Shown: piece after piece, positions 32,530-43,088 of the stretch | Layout of the letters: every line of letters begins with the position of its first letter | Numbering within the stretch: the stretch's first letter is position 1 | NCBI GenBank assembly: GCA_950097015.1 | Contig: CATNEN010000001.1 | Span: 15,431,001-15,495,000 of the forward strand | From: Macrostomum hystrix | Taxonomy: Eukaryota > Platyhelminthes > Macrostomidae | Reading direction: 5' to 3' | DNA length: 64,000 nucleotides | The notes under the pieces: generated by a model | What the model was told of the DNA's origin: nothing | The model's input: the letters and a program-made list of their open reading frames with translations, nothing else | Database searches by the model: none | Made by a program: the position numbers and the translations under genes

Positions 32530-34703
32530 GTATATATCGGTCCTAACTGATCGATGAGAATTGAGCGGAAAGCGGGCTGCGTGAAGTCCAAACGTTCAGG
32601 TGGCAGCTGACCATGATGTGGGCGAGTCATGGGTGGCGCTTTGGAGGCGCGGCAAACAAGGCAGCCACGTAGAGCGTTGCGCACAGTGGCAAGGCCACGG
32701 ACAATCCAGAAGCGCTCCCTCAGTCGACTAAGAACTGTGGAGGCAGTCGCGTGTACCTCCTGCTCGTGGATATGTCGGATCAATAGATAACTGAGGTGAC
32801 TCCTCGAGGGCAGGAGCAACGGGTTTAGTGCATCAGCGTCCAAATTGGCGTTGGCCATGCGTGAGCTCAAGCGGACGAAACCGTCGGTATCAAGATACAA
32901 GGCAAGCTGATTCACCAGCCGACAATTCCCAGGGTTGCCCGATTCAAGAGCGATCATGTCCTTGAGGTAATGTAAACGCTGTGTGTACCGGACCCAGAGA
33001 AGGAGGGCGGCGTTGCGCGCGTTTAAGCCTGGGACTCCGCGGGTCCTGTCCCTCGTGACGAAGCGGACGACATATGCGGTTGCACCGAGCAGGGTGTTGA
33101 GGCATCCGAAACGAGTGATATCCATGTCTCCAGGTGGGGGCTCAGCAACGCCTTTGGTAGCGTGCAGAAGCGAAATAGACGGGGGTGCATTGGCAATCCC
33201 AAGAGGCAGATGGGCGAGGGTTGTTAGAATATCTTTCGGAAGTTGTAGCGCCTGTAAGTGAATGGCTGGAGCAATCCTCTCGACTGAGAGCACCTTCAGC
33301 GGCATGCGTCGACCATCCAGTGTGGCTAATTCCAGGCGAACAATGTTGGCGTGCACGCGACGGCGAGATTCGGCATGACACGCAGAGCTGTCGAGGCTGA
33401 TTGTACCGAGGGACTGGAGGCCGATTCGCCGGGCTATGTCGCCTCGAAGGTAGGTGTAGCTGCAACCGCCATCGATAAGGGCCGTGATCGGAGCCGAATC
33501 CCCAGTTGCCGGGTTCACAGCTGGAGCAGAGAAGGTGGCCATCACTATGGGCTGAAGGAGGCTATCCTGCGCGGACGAGACGCAGGAGATGGCGTTAACA
33601 GGGCCGGATGAATCCTCCGTCGATTCCACAAGGGGGGAGGTGTCACTGAGATGCGAATTGACTATCGGCTGATGCGGCCTTCGCGAGTGCGCCGAGGGGC
33701 CTGCTCCAGTTTGGATGGCGGGTTCCCTCGGGTAAGCGCCATGAAGAGAGGTATGGTGCTTGGAGCCGCACTTGCGGCACCGGCTGGAAGAGGGGCAATG
33801 CCGTGCCTCGTGATCCCCAAGGCAATTGAAACACAGTTTCTTCCGTCGGACAGCACTGAATCGGTCCTCGGGCTGGGTGACACGGTCACAGCGAGACGCA
33901 TTGTGACCGCTCTGGTCGCAGTAGACGCATCCGGCGATATCCTGACAGCGGATGGTGTTTTTGCGACTAGGGCCATGCTGATGTCTGCCGGCGGCGTAGC
34001 TGCGTCCTGAGTTCTGCGCGGCCGGTGGGCAAGAGTTTGATGCCGCGCCGAGGAGATTGGCACCGGAGTAGGGTGCTTCGGCTGGAGCTTCGTTTGTCAC
34101 AGTCCTGGCGGCACGGAGAACGCGTAGCTTCGCGTCCAAGTGTCCTTGCAAGTCGGTCATAGTGGGCATGGGCGACTGAGTGGCTTTAATGCGGGCGTCC
34201 TGAATGTCTGTCCGGAGCGCGATAGGTAACTTCGGCCACAAGGCGTGGATGTATGCGTCCATCGCCGCTTCCGGCTCCTGCAGCCGGGCAAGCTGACCCA
34301 CAGTGAGACGAAGTGCGTCCGCGAAGGGTTCCAGCGTTCGGAAGTCGACGTCGTTGAGATGCGGCATGTCCAGGAGGCGTTTGTAGCATGCGCTCTTCTG
34401 CTCTTGCAAATCGCCGTAGTTATATTCCAGAATCCGCCGCGCCTCCTCGTACGCGCCGGGCTGGCAAGCGTCCAGACCTCCGAGCTTCCGTGAGGCCCCC
34501 GTGAGGAGACCTCGAAGGACCTCAAACTTGTCGACGGGAGACATTTCTAGGGCATGAATTCGATGATCGAACGCGCCCCAGAACGCTGGGAATGCGGCGG
34601 GGTCCTCACCATCGAATGTCGGTAGTCGTGCGTTGCGCAGGACGCTGTCGCCGACGAAGGAAGCCGGGCGGCGGGCCGTGGGCAGTGGGTTCGCATCTGG
34701 CAC
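32451..34703 (-). pseudogene. BEL/Pao Gag-protease fused to integrase start, RT-RNase H deleted
   Basis: One 750-codon frame without its own ATG (the frame continues upstream to about 34770). The N-terminal part is BEL-type Gag (PTFDGEDPAAFPAFWGAF, ILEYNYGD), then zinc knuckles (CVYCDQSGHNASRC; CFNCLGDHEARHC; CRKCGSKHH). An aspartic protease with ALIDGGCSYTYL follows near 33440-33480. Instead of the roughly 800 residues of reverse transcriptase and RNase H expected next, the frame passes near 33110-33145 straight into the region before integrase (ALLLWVRYTQRLHYLK, then the H-H-C-C zinc site). The deletion preserved the frame. It ends off-frame after LIDQLGPIYTW. Confidence 0.87.
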
Positions 34704-34770
34704 CGCCGCTGGCGCCGGTGGGGCTGCCGCTGTCTGGCTTTGAAGCTGAGTAAGTAGTTGCTGGTTTTGG

Positions 34771-35108
34771 TTAACATAAAGCCTTTGTCTCAGTCAGTTG
34801 ACGACAAATTGGTAGCAGAGCGTGGTTTGTTTGGCACCAAGGCAATGGTCAACACTCGCGCGACCTCAGCCGAGACTGGGGATACAACCGACCCGATTAC
34901 TGGGGATCATGCAGGACAGGAGCAAGCAACGGGAGGGGCGACCGCTGGACCATCGGCACCACTGCTTCAGCCGACAGTTGCCGGCCAGCCGCCAGCCAAC
35001 CAGAACATGCTTCAGCACCTACTCGGCGTCATGGTCACCATGATGCAGCAAAACCACGCTCTGCTACCAATTTGTCGTCAACTGACTGAGACAGAGGCTT
35101 TATGTTAA
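34771..35108. repeat. 58-bp inverted repeats enclosing the inverted gag start of the BEL element
   Basis: Arms 34771-34828 and 35051-35108 are complementary with one mismatch. Each carries the end of the LTR plus the primer-binding-site region. The 222-base interior carries, on the plus strand, an ATG at 34845 opening a Gag-like N-terminus (MVNTRATSAETGDTTDP) that ends in MMQQN. The rest of the element is on the minus strand, and its Gag frame resumes just left of the left arm with no start codon. The shared AAAACCA at the junction suggests where inversion or template switching took place. Confidence 0.8.
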
Positions 35109-35300
35109 GCTTAAGTTGCTAGAACGAACTATGCGTGAGTGTAGTTTCTTTTGGGGAACGGCTGGGCGACTTTGTATTTAATTTAAGAGTACAGTTGAGG
35201 CTGGGGGTGTCTATGGGTAAACAAGGTGTAACAAGGAGCTAAATTTAGCGCAGTAGGGCAAACTTGAATTAACGTGGAGGATTGCCAGATGAATCCGACA
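35070..35300 (-). repeat. 5' LTR of the BEL/Pao element
   Basis: On the minus strand it begins TGTCGGATTCATC at 35300 and runs to the primer-binding-site-like TGGTAGCAGAGCG at 35057-35069. That gives an LTR of about 230 bp, of which 142 bp are matched in the other LTR. Confidence 0.7.
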
Positions 35301-35344
35301 ATGGCCAAGGGCGCGAGTACTATTAAGACTGAGGCTATGTCAAG

Positions 35345-35790
35345 CTAGATAAAAATAAAGCGGCACAATGATCGAAGTTAAGACAAGGTTTCACAATACT
35401 CGTATCTAGGCTGCAGTTTTCATGGATTTAAATGAGGAGGTCTCGCTAGCATTGAGCATCATAAAAGCTCAATCATTGATATCAGCTATGTACGCTTTAC
35501 TTATTAAAAACAAATCGCTCAATCTGCAAAGTGACCAATATCACTATCGCAATATATAAACGTACGTACGGGTGCTAAAAGCAGTAACGCAATCCTATTC
35601 GATTGGCGGTATCGGGCGCTCTATTTTGCTAACACACTCGCCGCCGAGAAAAGGAGTGACGCAACCACATTCAACTGAGAGTATCGGCCTTCTGTGCTAC
35701 TAACGCACGCAAGGGCGAGAAAACGCACCCATGCAATCTAATAGAACTGACAGTGCCAGGCACTATTCTATAGATAAAAAAACCTAAAAA
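35345..35790. repeat. About 400-bp dispersed block, copy 2b
   Basis: Fourth copy of the dispersed block, best matched to 11870-12290 and 53225-53660. It includes AGTAACGCAATCC near 35582, GTGACGCAACC near 35656, and AATATATAAACGTACGTACG near 35551. Confidence 0.78.
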
Positions 35791-35817
35791 GTATGGCAAA
35801 AATACGTAAAGCATACC

Positions 35818-35910
35818 ATCAGGGGTCGGTGACAGAGCGGTTATCGTGTTTGCCTCACGCACCACGGTCCCTAAGTTCGATTCCGCGGGGAAGCCACATT
35901 TATTTGAATC
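35818..35910 (+). mobile_element. tRNA-derived SINE, head only
   Basis: GGGGTCGGTGACAGAGCGGT carries an A box, and AGTTCGATTCC a B box 40-odd bases further, the internal pol III promoter of tRNA-derived SINEs. The match to the full SINE at 54177-54539 ends near 35905. A real tRNA gene is unlikely because the acceptor and T stems do not pair. Confidence 0.7.
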
Positions 35911-36138
35911 ACAGTAAATCGTGCCACTCTCCGTCAAAATTAATTCCTGTTTCTTCGAAAACTTATGCTATCCATAAATAATGTAAGCTACACCCTCAAT
36001 TAATCATGCTACCACCTTAAAAAATGCTACCGTCTTTATATATTCTGCTATCCCTCGATAAATAATTGCAACACCTTCGAAAATACATTCCAACCAATTC
36101 TGACAAGAATTGTTATCCCCTCGATAATTCAAGTTTTT
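35911..36138. repeat. Degenerate satellite-like DNA, unit 2
   Basis: Short stretch of the ATAATTCATGCT-type monomer, aligned with 10040-10140 and 51340-51510. No gene. Confidence 0.6.
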
Positions 36139-36526
36139 TAAGGTTGCGATTTCAGGGGCCGGTTTCAGCCGACTAGGCCGTCCCTCCGCCTGTCTGTGCG
36201 TGCGGCTCGCGCGTGTTCATCCCTGCTGCAAGGTGGGGTGCTGGGTGCCGGCCGGCCGGCAGGTGGGGTGGTTTGATTGGGGGCTGGTGGCGTCGGCCCC
36301 ACTTTATTTGTGTGCTCACGCTCTCTCGTGCGTGCTGCGTGAGCGCCTTGGCTCGTAAATTTTTTGTATTGCTTTTTTCTGTTGCTTCGGGACTTCCATT
36401 TTCAGTCCTTCCTTCGTGACTCCCCAAATCCTAAAATATATTCGCTATCGTAGGACTCGTTCGTCCACTGCCTTTGTCGCCACGCCTGTGCCTTCCCTCT
36501 TGCTGCTTTTGGCCCTGTTGGCTAAA
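36139..36526. mobile_element. Unclassified roughly 385-bp GC-rich insertion in unit 2
   Basis: Units 1 (10130) and 3 (51508) run without a break from GTTTTT to AATTCATGCTTTC, whereas unit 2 has about 385 extra bases much richer in GC (GCCGGCCGGCCGGC near 36250). It has no protein family match, and open frames on both strands are probably chance. A TAA may be duplicated at the ends. A solo LTR or non-autonomous element is possible; termini are not clear. Confidence 0.5.
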
Positions 36527-37914
36527 TCAATAATTCATGCTTTCCCATAAAAATTGAGATTTTCTAACTAGATAATTTTGGTTTCCCTAAATGCATGCAT
36601 GTTAGTTGATTAATTTTTACTATCACCTCGATAATTTTGCTTTCCGTCAATAGTTTATGCTTTCCTTGATAACTTCATTCTTCCGCTCAATATTTCGCGC
36701 TTTTCCTTTCAATAATCCATGCTTCCTTTCGATAATTTTTATTTTCCGTCTATGATCGACGTCGATATATCGTGCGCTCTTTTAACAAAGCATGCTACGC
36801 TCGAAATCTCCTAGCAAAACTTGGTTCCCCTCGACAAAGCTTGGTTATCCCTCGATAATTATGCTACCGCCCATATTAAATCAGGCTCCTCTCCCTCACT
36901 AATACTTGCTGTTTTCTCAATAACTTATGCTGTCTGGTAAATTGCAAAATCATGCTAATTAAAAATATTCAAATGAATTATGGTACTTTTTTCTTGAGAT
37001 ACATCCTCAATAAATCATGCTACCACGTTGATATACCATGATTTCTCTCGTCAAATATTGCTACTACCTTGAAAATTCATGGTACAACATTGATAATTAA
37101 TTATTTCCCTTACTTAATTCATGCTTTACCCTACTCAAATCAGGCAGACTCCTTGATTCATGCTCTCGCCCTAATTCCCCATATTCCCCATTCGATAATT
37201 CATGATCCCACTTTGAAAGTCCATGCTTCACCCACGATAATTCATGCTTTCTTTGTCGCTAATACATGCTTCCCCTCGATAACGCTTGCTACCTCCACAA
37301 ACATTTTTGCCACCCCTCGATAATTTGTATCACACCTCAAATAATCTTGCCTCTTCTCGACAATTTATGTTTCTTCCTTGATAATTAATTTTACTACCTC
37401 GCTAAATTATTCTACTACCTAAATCATGCTACCATCTTTATAATTCATGCTTCCTCGCGATAATTCATTTTACCCCTGGAAAAATCACATAGCCCCAGAA
37501 AATTTGGACTATACCTGTATAAATCGATCTACAACAAGATAGTTCATCCTACCCTCTCGATACCTCGTGCTTCCCTTCGATGATTAATGTTTCCCATCGA
37601 TAATTCTTGCTTTTCCTCTGATAATTCAGGCTACCCAATCTATAATTAATGCTTTTGCCTCGATAATTCTGATTTAGATAAGTCAAGCTAAACGCTTCCC
37701 CTCAAGAATTTATTCTGCCCTCTCGATAATGCATGCTTCCTTTCGATGATTAGGTTTACCCTTCGATAATTTATGCTGTTTTCATTGATACTCATGATGC
37801 CTCTGGTAAATTAATTTTTCTTTTGAAACTCATGTTATTTTGTCGAAAATTGATGCTATGCGCTTAATGATTCATGACCATTCCTCGAAAATTCATGCTA
37901 CTCCCTCTATAATG
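36527..37914. repeat. Degenerate CGATAATTCATGCT satellite-like array, unit 2
   Basis: About 1.4 kb made almost entirely of diverged monomers of roughly 20 bp with the core TCGATAATTCATGCTTCCC. No gene is supported; the 84-codon frame near 37069 is a repeat by-product. Confidence 0.85.
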
Positions 37915-38230
37915 TAAAATACAGCACAGCACATTCCTCTCTTCGCCCAGTCAGAGGTGCGAATTTCAATAAATAAAATTTAAGAGCACAACTCCTCTCC
38001 ACCCAATCAGCGCTCATTTTTTACATAAGCGAAAAGGCGACTGCAAATTCAGCCAATGTTAATCTGTATTTCTATATTTCAAATAACTTCGTCGCAAACA
38101 TTCAAATGACTCACTGACTATCTCGCTAAAAATAAATCTACGCCTAAAAAATAAACACTGAGTACACTAAAAAACGTGTATATATTTCTAACAACGTCCT
38201 AAAATTCGTGCTCGTAAACCATTGCTAAAA
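37915..38230 (+). promoter_or_regulatory. Upstream region of aminopeptidase gene 2
   Basis: Contains the conserved block GCCCAGTCAGAGGTGCGAAT at about 37947 and a TATA-like TATATA at 38179-38186. Only the proximal conserved block is present. The distal block seen at 12535 and 58255 is absent, replaced by satellite-like DNA. Regulation of gene 2 may therefore differ. Confidence 0.45.
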
Positions 38231-41173
38231 ATGGTCCGCGACGTAGTTTACAAGGGCTCCGAGACCAGCGTCTACATAGGGGCAAGGGGTAGCTTAGGCA
38301 AGAAAGGCCTCTTCCTGACGGTGGCGATTCTCGTCCTGCTCGAAATCCTCTTCGCGGACTCCGTAGTGGCAGTGACGACGGTTCCGACAACGGTTCCGAG
38401 CAGTCCGCCGCCGGTGACTCCGGGACCATCGACTGCGCCGCCGCTCGTAAAAGACGTCCGACTGCCGGCTGGCGTCAAGCCCATGCACTACAGTCTCACC
38501 CTGGCGCCCTACATCTACGGGACGAACGCATCAGCCTTCTACTTCACCGGCTCCGTCAGGGTGAGGCTCAGTGTCAGCCAGAGCACCAACAACCTCAAGC
38601 TGCACGCAGACAGGATCAAACTGACGGTCCAGGATATAAAGATCTACGATAACAGCTCCAAAAAAAACTTCACCGTCACGAGCGTTGTGTACGACGACAA
38701 GCGTCAGTGGTACAGCATCAACATGAGCGAGCCGCTGCCTGCGAACAGCTCAAGCGTCGTCCTGCAGATCGACAAGTTCCGAGGTCCACTTCGGCCTGAT
38801 CTTAAAGGTTTCTATCTGAGCTCCTACACTGAGAACGGAGTTACAAAGTACCTCGCCACTTCTCAACTGCAGCCGACGGACGCCAGGAAGACATTTCCGT
38901 GTTTCGATGAGCCTGGATTCAAGGCAAAGTTTGACATTAGCCTCGTGAGACTTGCGACTTTCAAGTCCATCAGCAACATGCCATCAAAGCAGGAAAGCAA
39001 CGTGACTGCCAAGCAGTGGTTTAGCGAGATGGCCGACTCAGATCTTGTAGTTAAGGAGGACTTTGAGACTACTCCCATCATGTCTACTTACCTTCTGGCG
39101 TTCATTGTGTCTCAATTCGACTATGTAGACAGCAAGGACGACAAGGGTCGCGAATATCGCAACTGGGTTCGACCCGAGTTCAAAGGTCTCACAAACTACT
39201 CGCTTGAGGCCGTCATGAACATCACCCAGCACTTTGAGTCCTACTTCAACGTGTCATACCCGCTGAATAAAACGGATCAGGCTGCAGTTCCCGACTTCAT
39301 CGCAGGTGCGATGGAGAACTGGGGACTGATCATTTATCGGGAGAGCCGCCTCGTTTTCGATGCATCAAAAGACACTAGCGCCATTTTACAAGCCATCGGC
39401 AGCATTATGAGCCACGAGCTCGCCCACATGTGGTTCGGAAATCTGGTCACTCCGGACTGGTGGGACGACATCTGGCTCAATGAGGGATTCGCCAGTTTCG
39501 TGCAAATCATCGGAGTGCACAATCTGCATCCCGACTGGGAGATCGATGCTCAATTCGTGTCAAAACTGCAGAGTGCGGCCCTCGATCTCGATTCAAAAGG
39601 CTCGAGCCACCCAATTTATATTCAGGTTTATAATCCGAGTCAAATCATGGAGATCTTCGACACCATCAGCTACAAAAAGGGCGCCACCGTTCTTCGCATG
39701 CTTCACGGCTTCGTGGGTGACGAAGTGTTCCGGAAAGGAGTCGGAAAATACCTATTGGACAACAGTTACGGCAACACATTCCACACTGCTCTCTATGACA
39801 GTCTGGCTCGACAGTACAACGAAACGTGGGGCAGACCGCTCGACGTGGGTCAAGTGATGGACCGCTGGATAAAGCAGATGGGATATCCCGTGCTCAACTG
39901 CTCCAGGAGTGCAGGCCAGCTCACACTGACCCAGAATCACTTCCTCAGCGACCCCAGCCAGAAGCCCAGCTACGAGAGTGACTACAACTACACGTGGATC
40001 ATCCCAGTCACCTTGGGCACGAAGGAGAATCTCACATTGGGTACTCCGGAGGATGTGTCACGATTCGTGCAATGGATGGCCGACAAGAGCCAGGCGTTCG
40101 ACTTGGACGCCGGCTCGAGTTGGTACCTGCTCAATCTGCGCTCGCTCGGCTTCTACAGAGTGAACTACGAGCTAGCGAACTGGGAAGCTCTCATCAAACA
40201 GCTGCTGTCGGACCACAGCGTGTTTACTCCGCAGGACAGAGCCCGTCTGCTCGATGATAGCTTCTCTCTAGCCAGCGCAGGCTACCTGGACTACAGCGTT
40301 CCGCTCAACATGACCAAGTACTTGAAGAACGAGACCCACTTAGTTCCGTGGGAGTCGGCTCTTTCGAAGATGAGCTACCTGCACTCGATGTTCCACCGAC
40401 AGTCTCCGGAGTACGGTCCTCTGAGTGCCTACATGCGCGACCTGCTCGAAGGTGCCTTCAAGGACGTCGGACTCGACAACAAGGAGAGCGATACGCACCT
40501 GACCCGACTGAAGCGAGAGCTCATCGTCTCATCGGCCTGCCTGTACGGTGTGCGACGTTGCAAGGAGGCTGCAAGGGAAAAGTTCAACGACTTCGTGAAC
40601 TCAAATTTTACCAAGAGCATCAGTCCGGACATCAGATTTCGAGTTCTTTGTGAAGGAGTGTTCACATCTTCTATGGACGTGTGGGACCGACTGTTTGAGT
40701 ACAGCAAGACCGTGTCCCACCCCGGCATCAAAAACGACATCATCCGCAGCCTGGCCTGCACAAGCGAGCCGTGGATCCTCAACCGCTACCTGGACTATGC
40801 TCTCAACGAATCCAGAGTCCGGAGGCAGGACTCCTCCACGGTGTTCTCGAGCGTTTCCGCGAACCCACACGGTCTAAAAATCGTGTGGGACTGTCTGCAG
40901 AGGAAATGGGAGAGCATTCAGGAAAAGATCTCTGGCTTAATTGTTAAGAAATTTATTGAAAACCTGGCCGACTTCAACAGCGAGCAGAAGGTTTTGGAGA
41001 TGGAGAAGTTCAAGGCGCAGCACAAGAAAAGCCTGGGTGCTGCGACGCGGGCCATGGACATCGCCCTGGAGAACGTGCGCATCAACGTCAAGTGGATGGA
41101 GCGCAAACTTCCGGCTGTTCGCATCTGGCTGGCCGATAATGTGAAGCGGTTTGAAGAGGGGCGCGCGGTGTGA
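38231..41173 (+). CDS. APN: Aminopeptidase N-like M1 zinc metallopeptidase, copy 2
   Basis: Cell-surface M1 exopeptidase, 980 residues from the ATG at 38231, single exon. Cytosolic tail, signal anchor (FLTVAILVLLEILFADSVVA, about residues 27-46), Thr/Pro stalk slightly longer than in copy 1 (SPPPVTPGPSTAPP), then the M1 domains. It has the canonical active site: GAMEN at 359-363, HELAH at 395-399, third zinc ligand Glu418 in WLNEGFASF, and catalytic Tyr481 in SYKKGATVLRML. It differs from copies 1 and 3 mainly at about 353-397, 449-490 and in the C-terminal 130 residues. The C-terminal differences include an exposed Lys-rich stretch (LQRKWESIQEKISG). The best candidate for ordinary aminopeptidase activity. 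Confidence 0.96.
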   Translation: MVRDVVYKGSETSVYIGARGSLGKKGLFLTVAILVLLEILFADSVVAVTTVPTTVPSSPPPVTPGPSTAPPLVKDVRLPAGVKPMHYSLTLAPYIYGTNASAFYFTGSVRVRLSVSQSTNNLKLHADRIKLTVQDIKIYDNSSKKNFTVTSVVYDDKRQWYSINMSEPLPANSSSVVLQIDKFRGPLRPDLKGFYLSSYTENGVTKYLATSQLQPTDARKTFPCFDEPGFKAKFDISLVRLATFKSISNMPSKQESNVTAKQWFSEMADSDLVVKEDFETTPIMSTYLLAFIVSQFDYVDSKDDKGREYRNWVRPEFKGLTNYSLEAVMNITQHFESYFNVSYPLNKTDQAAVPDFIAGAMENWGLIIYRESRLVFDASKDTSAILQAIGSIMSHELAHMWFGNLVTPDWWDDIWLNEGFASFVQIIGVHNLHPDWEIDAQFVSKLQSAALDLDSKGSSHPIYIQVYNPSQIMEIFDTISYKKGATVLRMLHGFVGDEVFRKGVGKYLLDNSYGNTFHTALYDSLARQYNETWGRPLDVGQVMDRWIKQMGYPVLNCSRSAGQLTLTQNHFLSDPSQKPSYESDYNYTWIIPVTLGTKENLTLGTPEDVSRFVQWMADKSQAFDLDAGSSWYLLNLRSLGFYRVNYELANWEALIKQLLSDHSVFTPQDRARLLDDSFSLASAGYLDYSVPLNMTKYLKNETHLVPWESALSKMSYLHSMFHRQSPEYGPLSAYMRDLLEGAFKDVGLDNKESDTHLTRLKRELIVSSACLYGVRRCKEAAREKFNDFVNSNFTKSISPDIRFRVLCEGVFTSSMDVWDRLFEYSKTVSHPGIKNDIIRSLACTSEPWILNRYLDYALNESRVRRQDSSTVFSSVSANPHGLKIVWDCLQRKWESIQEKISGLIVKKFIENLADFNSEQKVLEMEKFKAQHKKSLGAATRAMDIALENVRINVKWMERKLPAVRIWLADNVKRFEEGRAV

Positions 41174-41825
41174 AATTTGTGTGCGAGAACTGCGAGAAAT
41201 GCCCCGCTGACTGGTAATTATAAGTAGCAATTATCGTGAAAACTGTTAAGGATCTGGGACAGAAGAAAATCAGCTTTATTGTAGATTTGTTTTTTACTTA
41301 TAATCCTGATTGATTTAGCTTAGTTGAACCGTAGTCTGTACTGGGCTTCAGGTGTTCCATATATAAAGTGTGCAATTAACTTATCGTTGCGACTGCAAGG
41401 TCAATGTGGTTTTGTTGCCTCAAGGTAGTTTTGTTGCCTCAAATTTCATTTTGTTCAAGGTTTCTTCTTTAATTTTATTGGAATGTTTGACGGCTCATTA
41501 ATATATTAAACTTTTTTCTTTGGCTTGATGGCTCATTTATATATTAAACCTCACAAATAATAGCCGACATGGTTTCTTGATGAAATTTTACCCATACCTA
41601 TATTGGTGGTTTTCACCACCCAGCAGAAACCTCTACAAGAATCGTTCAACATCTCGACGATGCGGATGCTTTGCGATTCTGTCTAGCTTTTTCTGTATTT
41701 TTCAGTAGAATGGAAAAATGAAAATTCCGGATATTTGAAATATATCACTCAGTGAGTGTCGCTGGGCACAATTGCTGATGTTGGAACTGATAATCGATCT
41801 GATGTTCGTTTAAAACTAATTCTGT
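41174..41825. other. Conserved 3' flank of aminopeptidase gene 2
   Basis: Almost identical to 16167-16827, with single-base differences. Duplicated with the gene. No further gene seen. Confidence 0.6.
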
Positions 41826-42085
41826 ACCTGTTAGACAGGAATCTGCAAATCTGTGAGACAGGAATCTGCTAATCTGTTAGACAGGAATCTGCTAATCTGT
41901 TAGACAGGAATCCGCTATTCTATCAGACAGGAATCTTCTAATCTGTTAGACAGTAATCTGCTAATCTGTCAGACAGGAATCTGTTAGACAGGAACCTGTT
42001 AGACAAGAACCTGTTAGACAGGAACCTGTAAGACAGGAACCTGTTAGACAGGAACCTGTTTGACAGGAAACTTTCAGACAGAAAC
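41826..42085. repeat. 22-23-bp minisatellite, unit 2
   Basis: About seven copies of the GACAGGAATCTGCTAATCTGTTA monomer, then a shorter derivative (TTAGACAGGAACCTG) repeated about six times. The short derivative appears only once or twice in unit 1. Confidence 0.92.
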
Positions 42086-42118
42086 CGTTTAGACAAAATC
42101 CCAATAGCTTTTCGAACT

Positions 42119-42847
42119 CACTCTCAGGACATGGTCAGCGAGGTGGACAGTGACGGAAACGGTTCCATCGGGTTCTCCGAATTTAGCAATGATGGAGCGA
42201 ATAAAGACGGAAGACGAATTCGCTGCGGAAATCGAAGAGAGTTTCAAAGTTTTCAATCGAGATCAGAACGGGTGAGAAAAAAATAATTGGTTGTTGAATT
42301 GTCTGATCAATAAATTAAAAGTCTGATCAATAAATCAACAGTCTGGTCGATAAATCAACAGTCTGGTAAGTTAATCAACCGCCTGATCAATAAATCAAGG
42401 GTATGATAAAAAATCAACGGCCTTATCAATCAATAAACGGCCAAATTAATAAAATGAAATGCCTGATCAATAAATCACGGCCTAATTATTTAAAGCATCA
42501 GCGTGATCAATAAATCAATGGCGTAATCAATCAATTAATGGGCTAATTGATCAATCAACGCTCTAATGGATCAATGGATCAATCAATTAATGGGCTAATT
42601 GATCAATCAATCAATCAACGCTCTAATGGATCAAAAAACCCTCTAATCGATCAATCAATCAAAAACCCGCAGATCCACCAGTCCCGCAGAGCTCCATCAC
42701 GTTCTATGCGAAATTGGCGTGAAACTCACCGACCAAGAAGCCGCAGAAATTATTGCTCAGGCCGACTATAACAAAGACGGCATGGTTGACTTTGGCGAAT
42801 TCTACAAAATGATCAAGACTAGAAACCCGCCAAAGTTGCGCCGGTGA
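42119..42847 (+). pseudogene. Calmodulin-like EF-hand pseudogene, unit 2 (two exons)
   Basis: Exon 1 (to 42271) encodes DMVSEVDSDGNGSIGFSEFS, then, after a frame change near 42188, a linker and EESFKVFNRDQNG. A GT donor follows at 42272-42273. An AG at 42671-42672 gives an exon 2 (42673-42847) that restores exactly the calmodulin spacing, then ELHHVLCEIGVKLTDQEAA and a complete EF-hand 4 loop (DYNKDGMVDFGE), ending in TGA at 42845-42847. The intron (401 bases) is filled with a degenerate minisatellite. Calmodulins bind calcium and regulate enzymes. The shared frame change with unit 1 and loss of upstream exons mark it as an old pseudogene, or a gene needing an unseen splice. Confidence 0.78.
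42285..42660. repeat. Degenerate 20-22-bp repeat in intron, unit 2
   Basis: About 17 loose copies of a TGATCAATAAATCAACGGCC-like monomer, merging into GATCAATCAATCAACGCTCTAA. Same array as 17525-17750. Confidence 0.85.
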
Positions 42848-43088
42848 CCAAATTTTACAGGTAAAGTGATGGAACAGAAGCTAAAGTGATTGATAGATTC
42901 TGTAACCCATTTTAAGGGACTGCAAAGGCTAGGAATTTCGGAATCCTATAACCTATGACCCTAATATGTGTGCTTGGTCAAACTTTTGTCACATGTTGAA
43001 GCTCTGAACGCATATGTACTTGACTTACTTGAATTAGCTGCAGGGGGCATCCTTCGGATGCAGCGAGGAGGCGTTTCCGCCCATTCCG

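Larger units (their letters stand above)
31204..35300 (-). mobile_element. BEL/Pao LTR retrotransposon, RT-deleted and with inverted gag start
   Basis: The minus strand encodes BEL-type Gag, protease and integrase. Direct repeats of 142 bp (31204-31345 and 35159-35300) are the shared LTR part. The 5' LTR probably runs on to about 35070, where TGGTAGCAGAGCG (complement, 35057-35069) fits a primer-binding site, so the 3' LTR lacks its last 90 bases or so. Reverse transcriptase and RNase H are absent, and the start of gag lies inverted at 34771-35108. It is located between the two 400-bp blocks of unit 2. The copy is non-autonomous. Confidence 0.88.

Noticed and set aside
34758-35108. Independent host gene of 116 codons
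   Set aside because: Its flanks are the LTR end and primer-binding site of the BEL element and its content fits the missing Gag N-terminus; treated as an inverted part of that element.
35818-35910. tRNA gene
   Set aside because: A and B boxes are present, but acceptor and T stems do not pair and a longer relative at 54177 has a SINE body, tail and target duplications.
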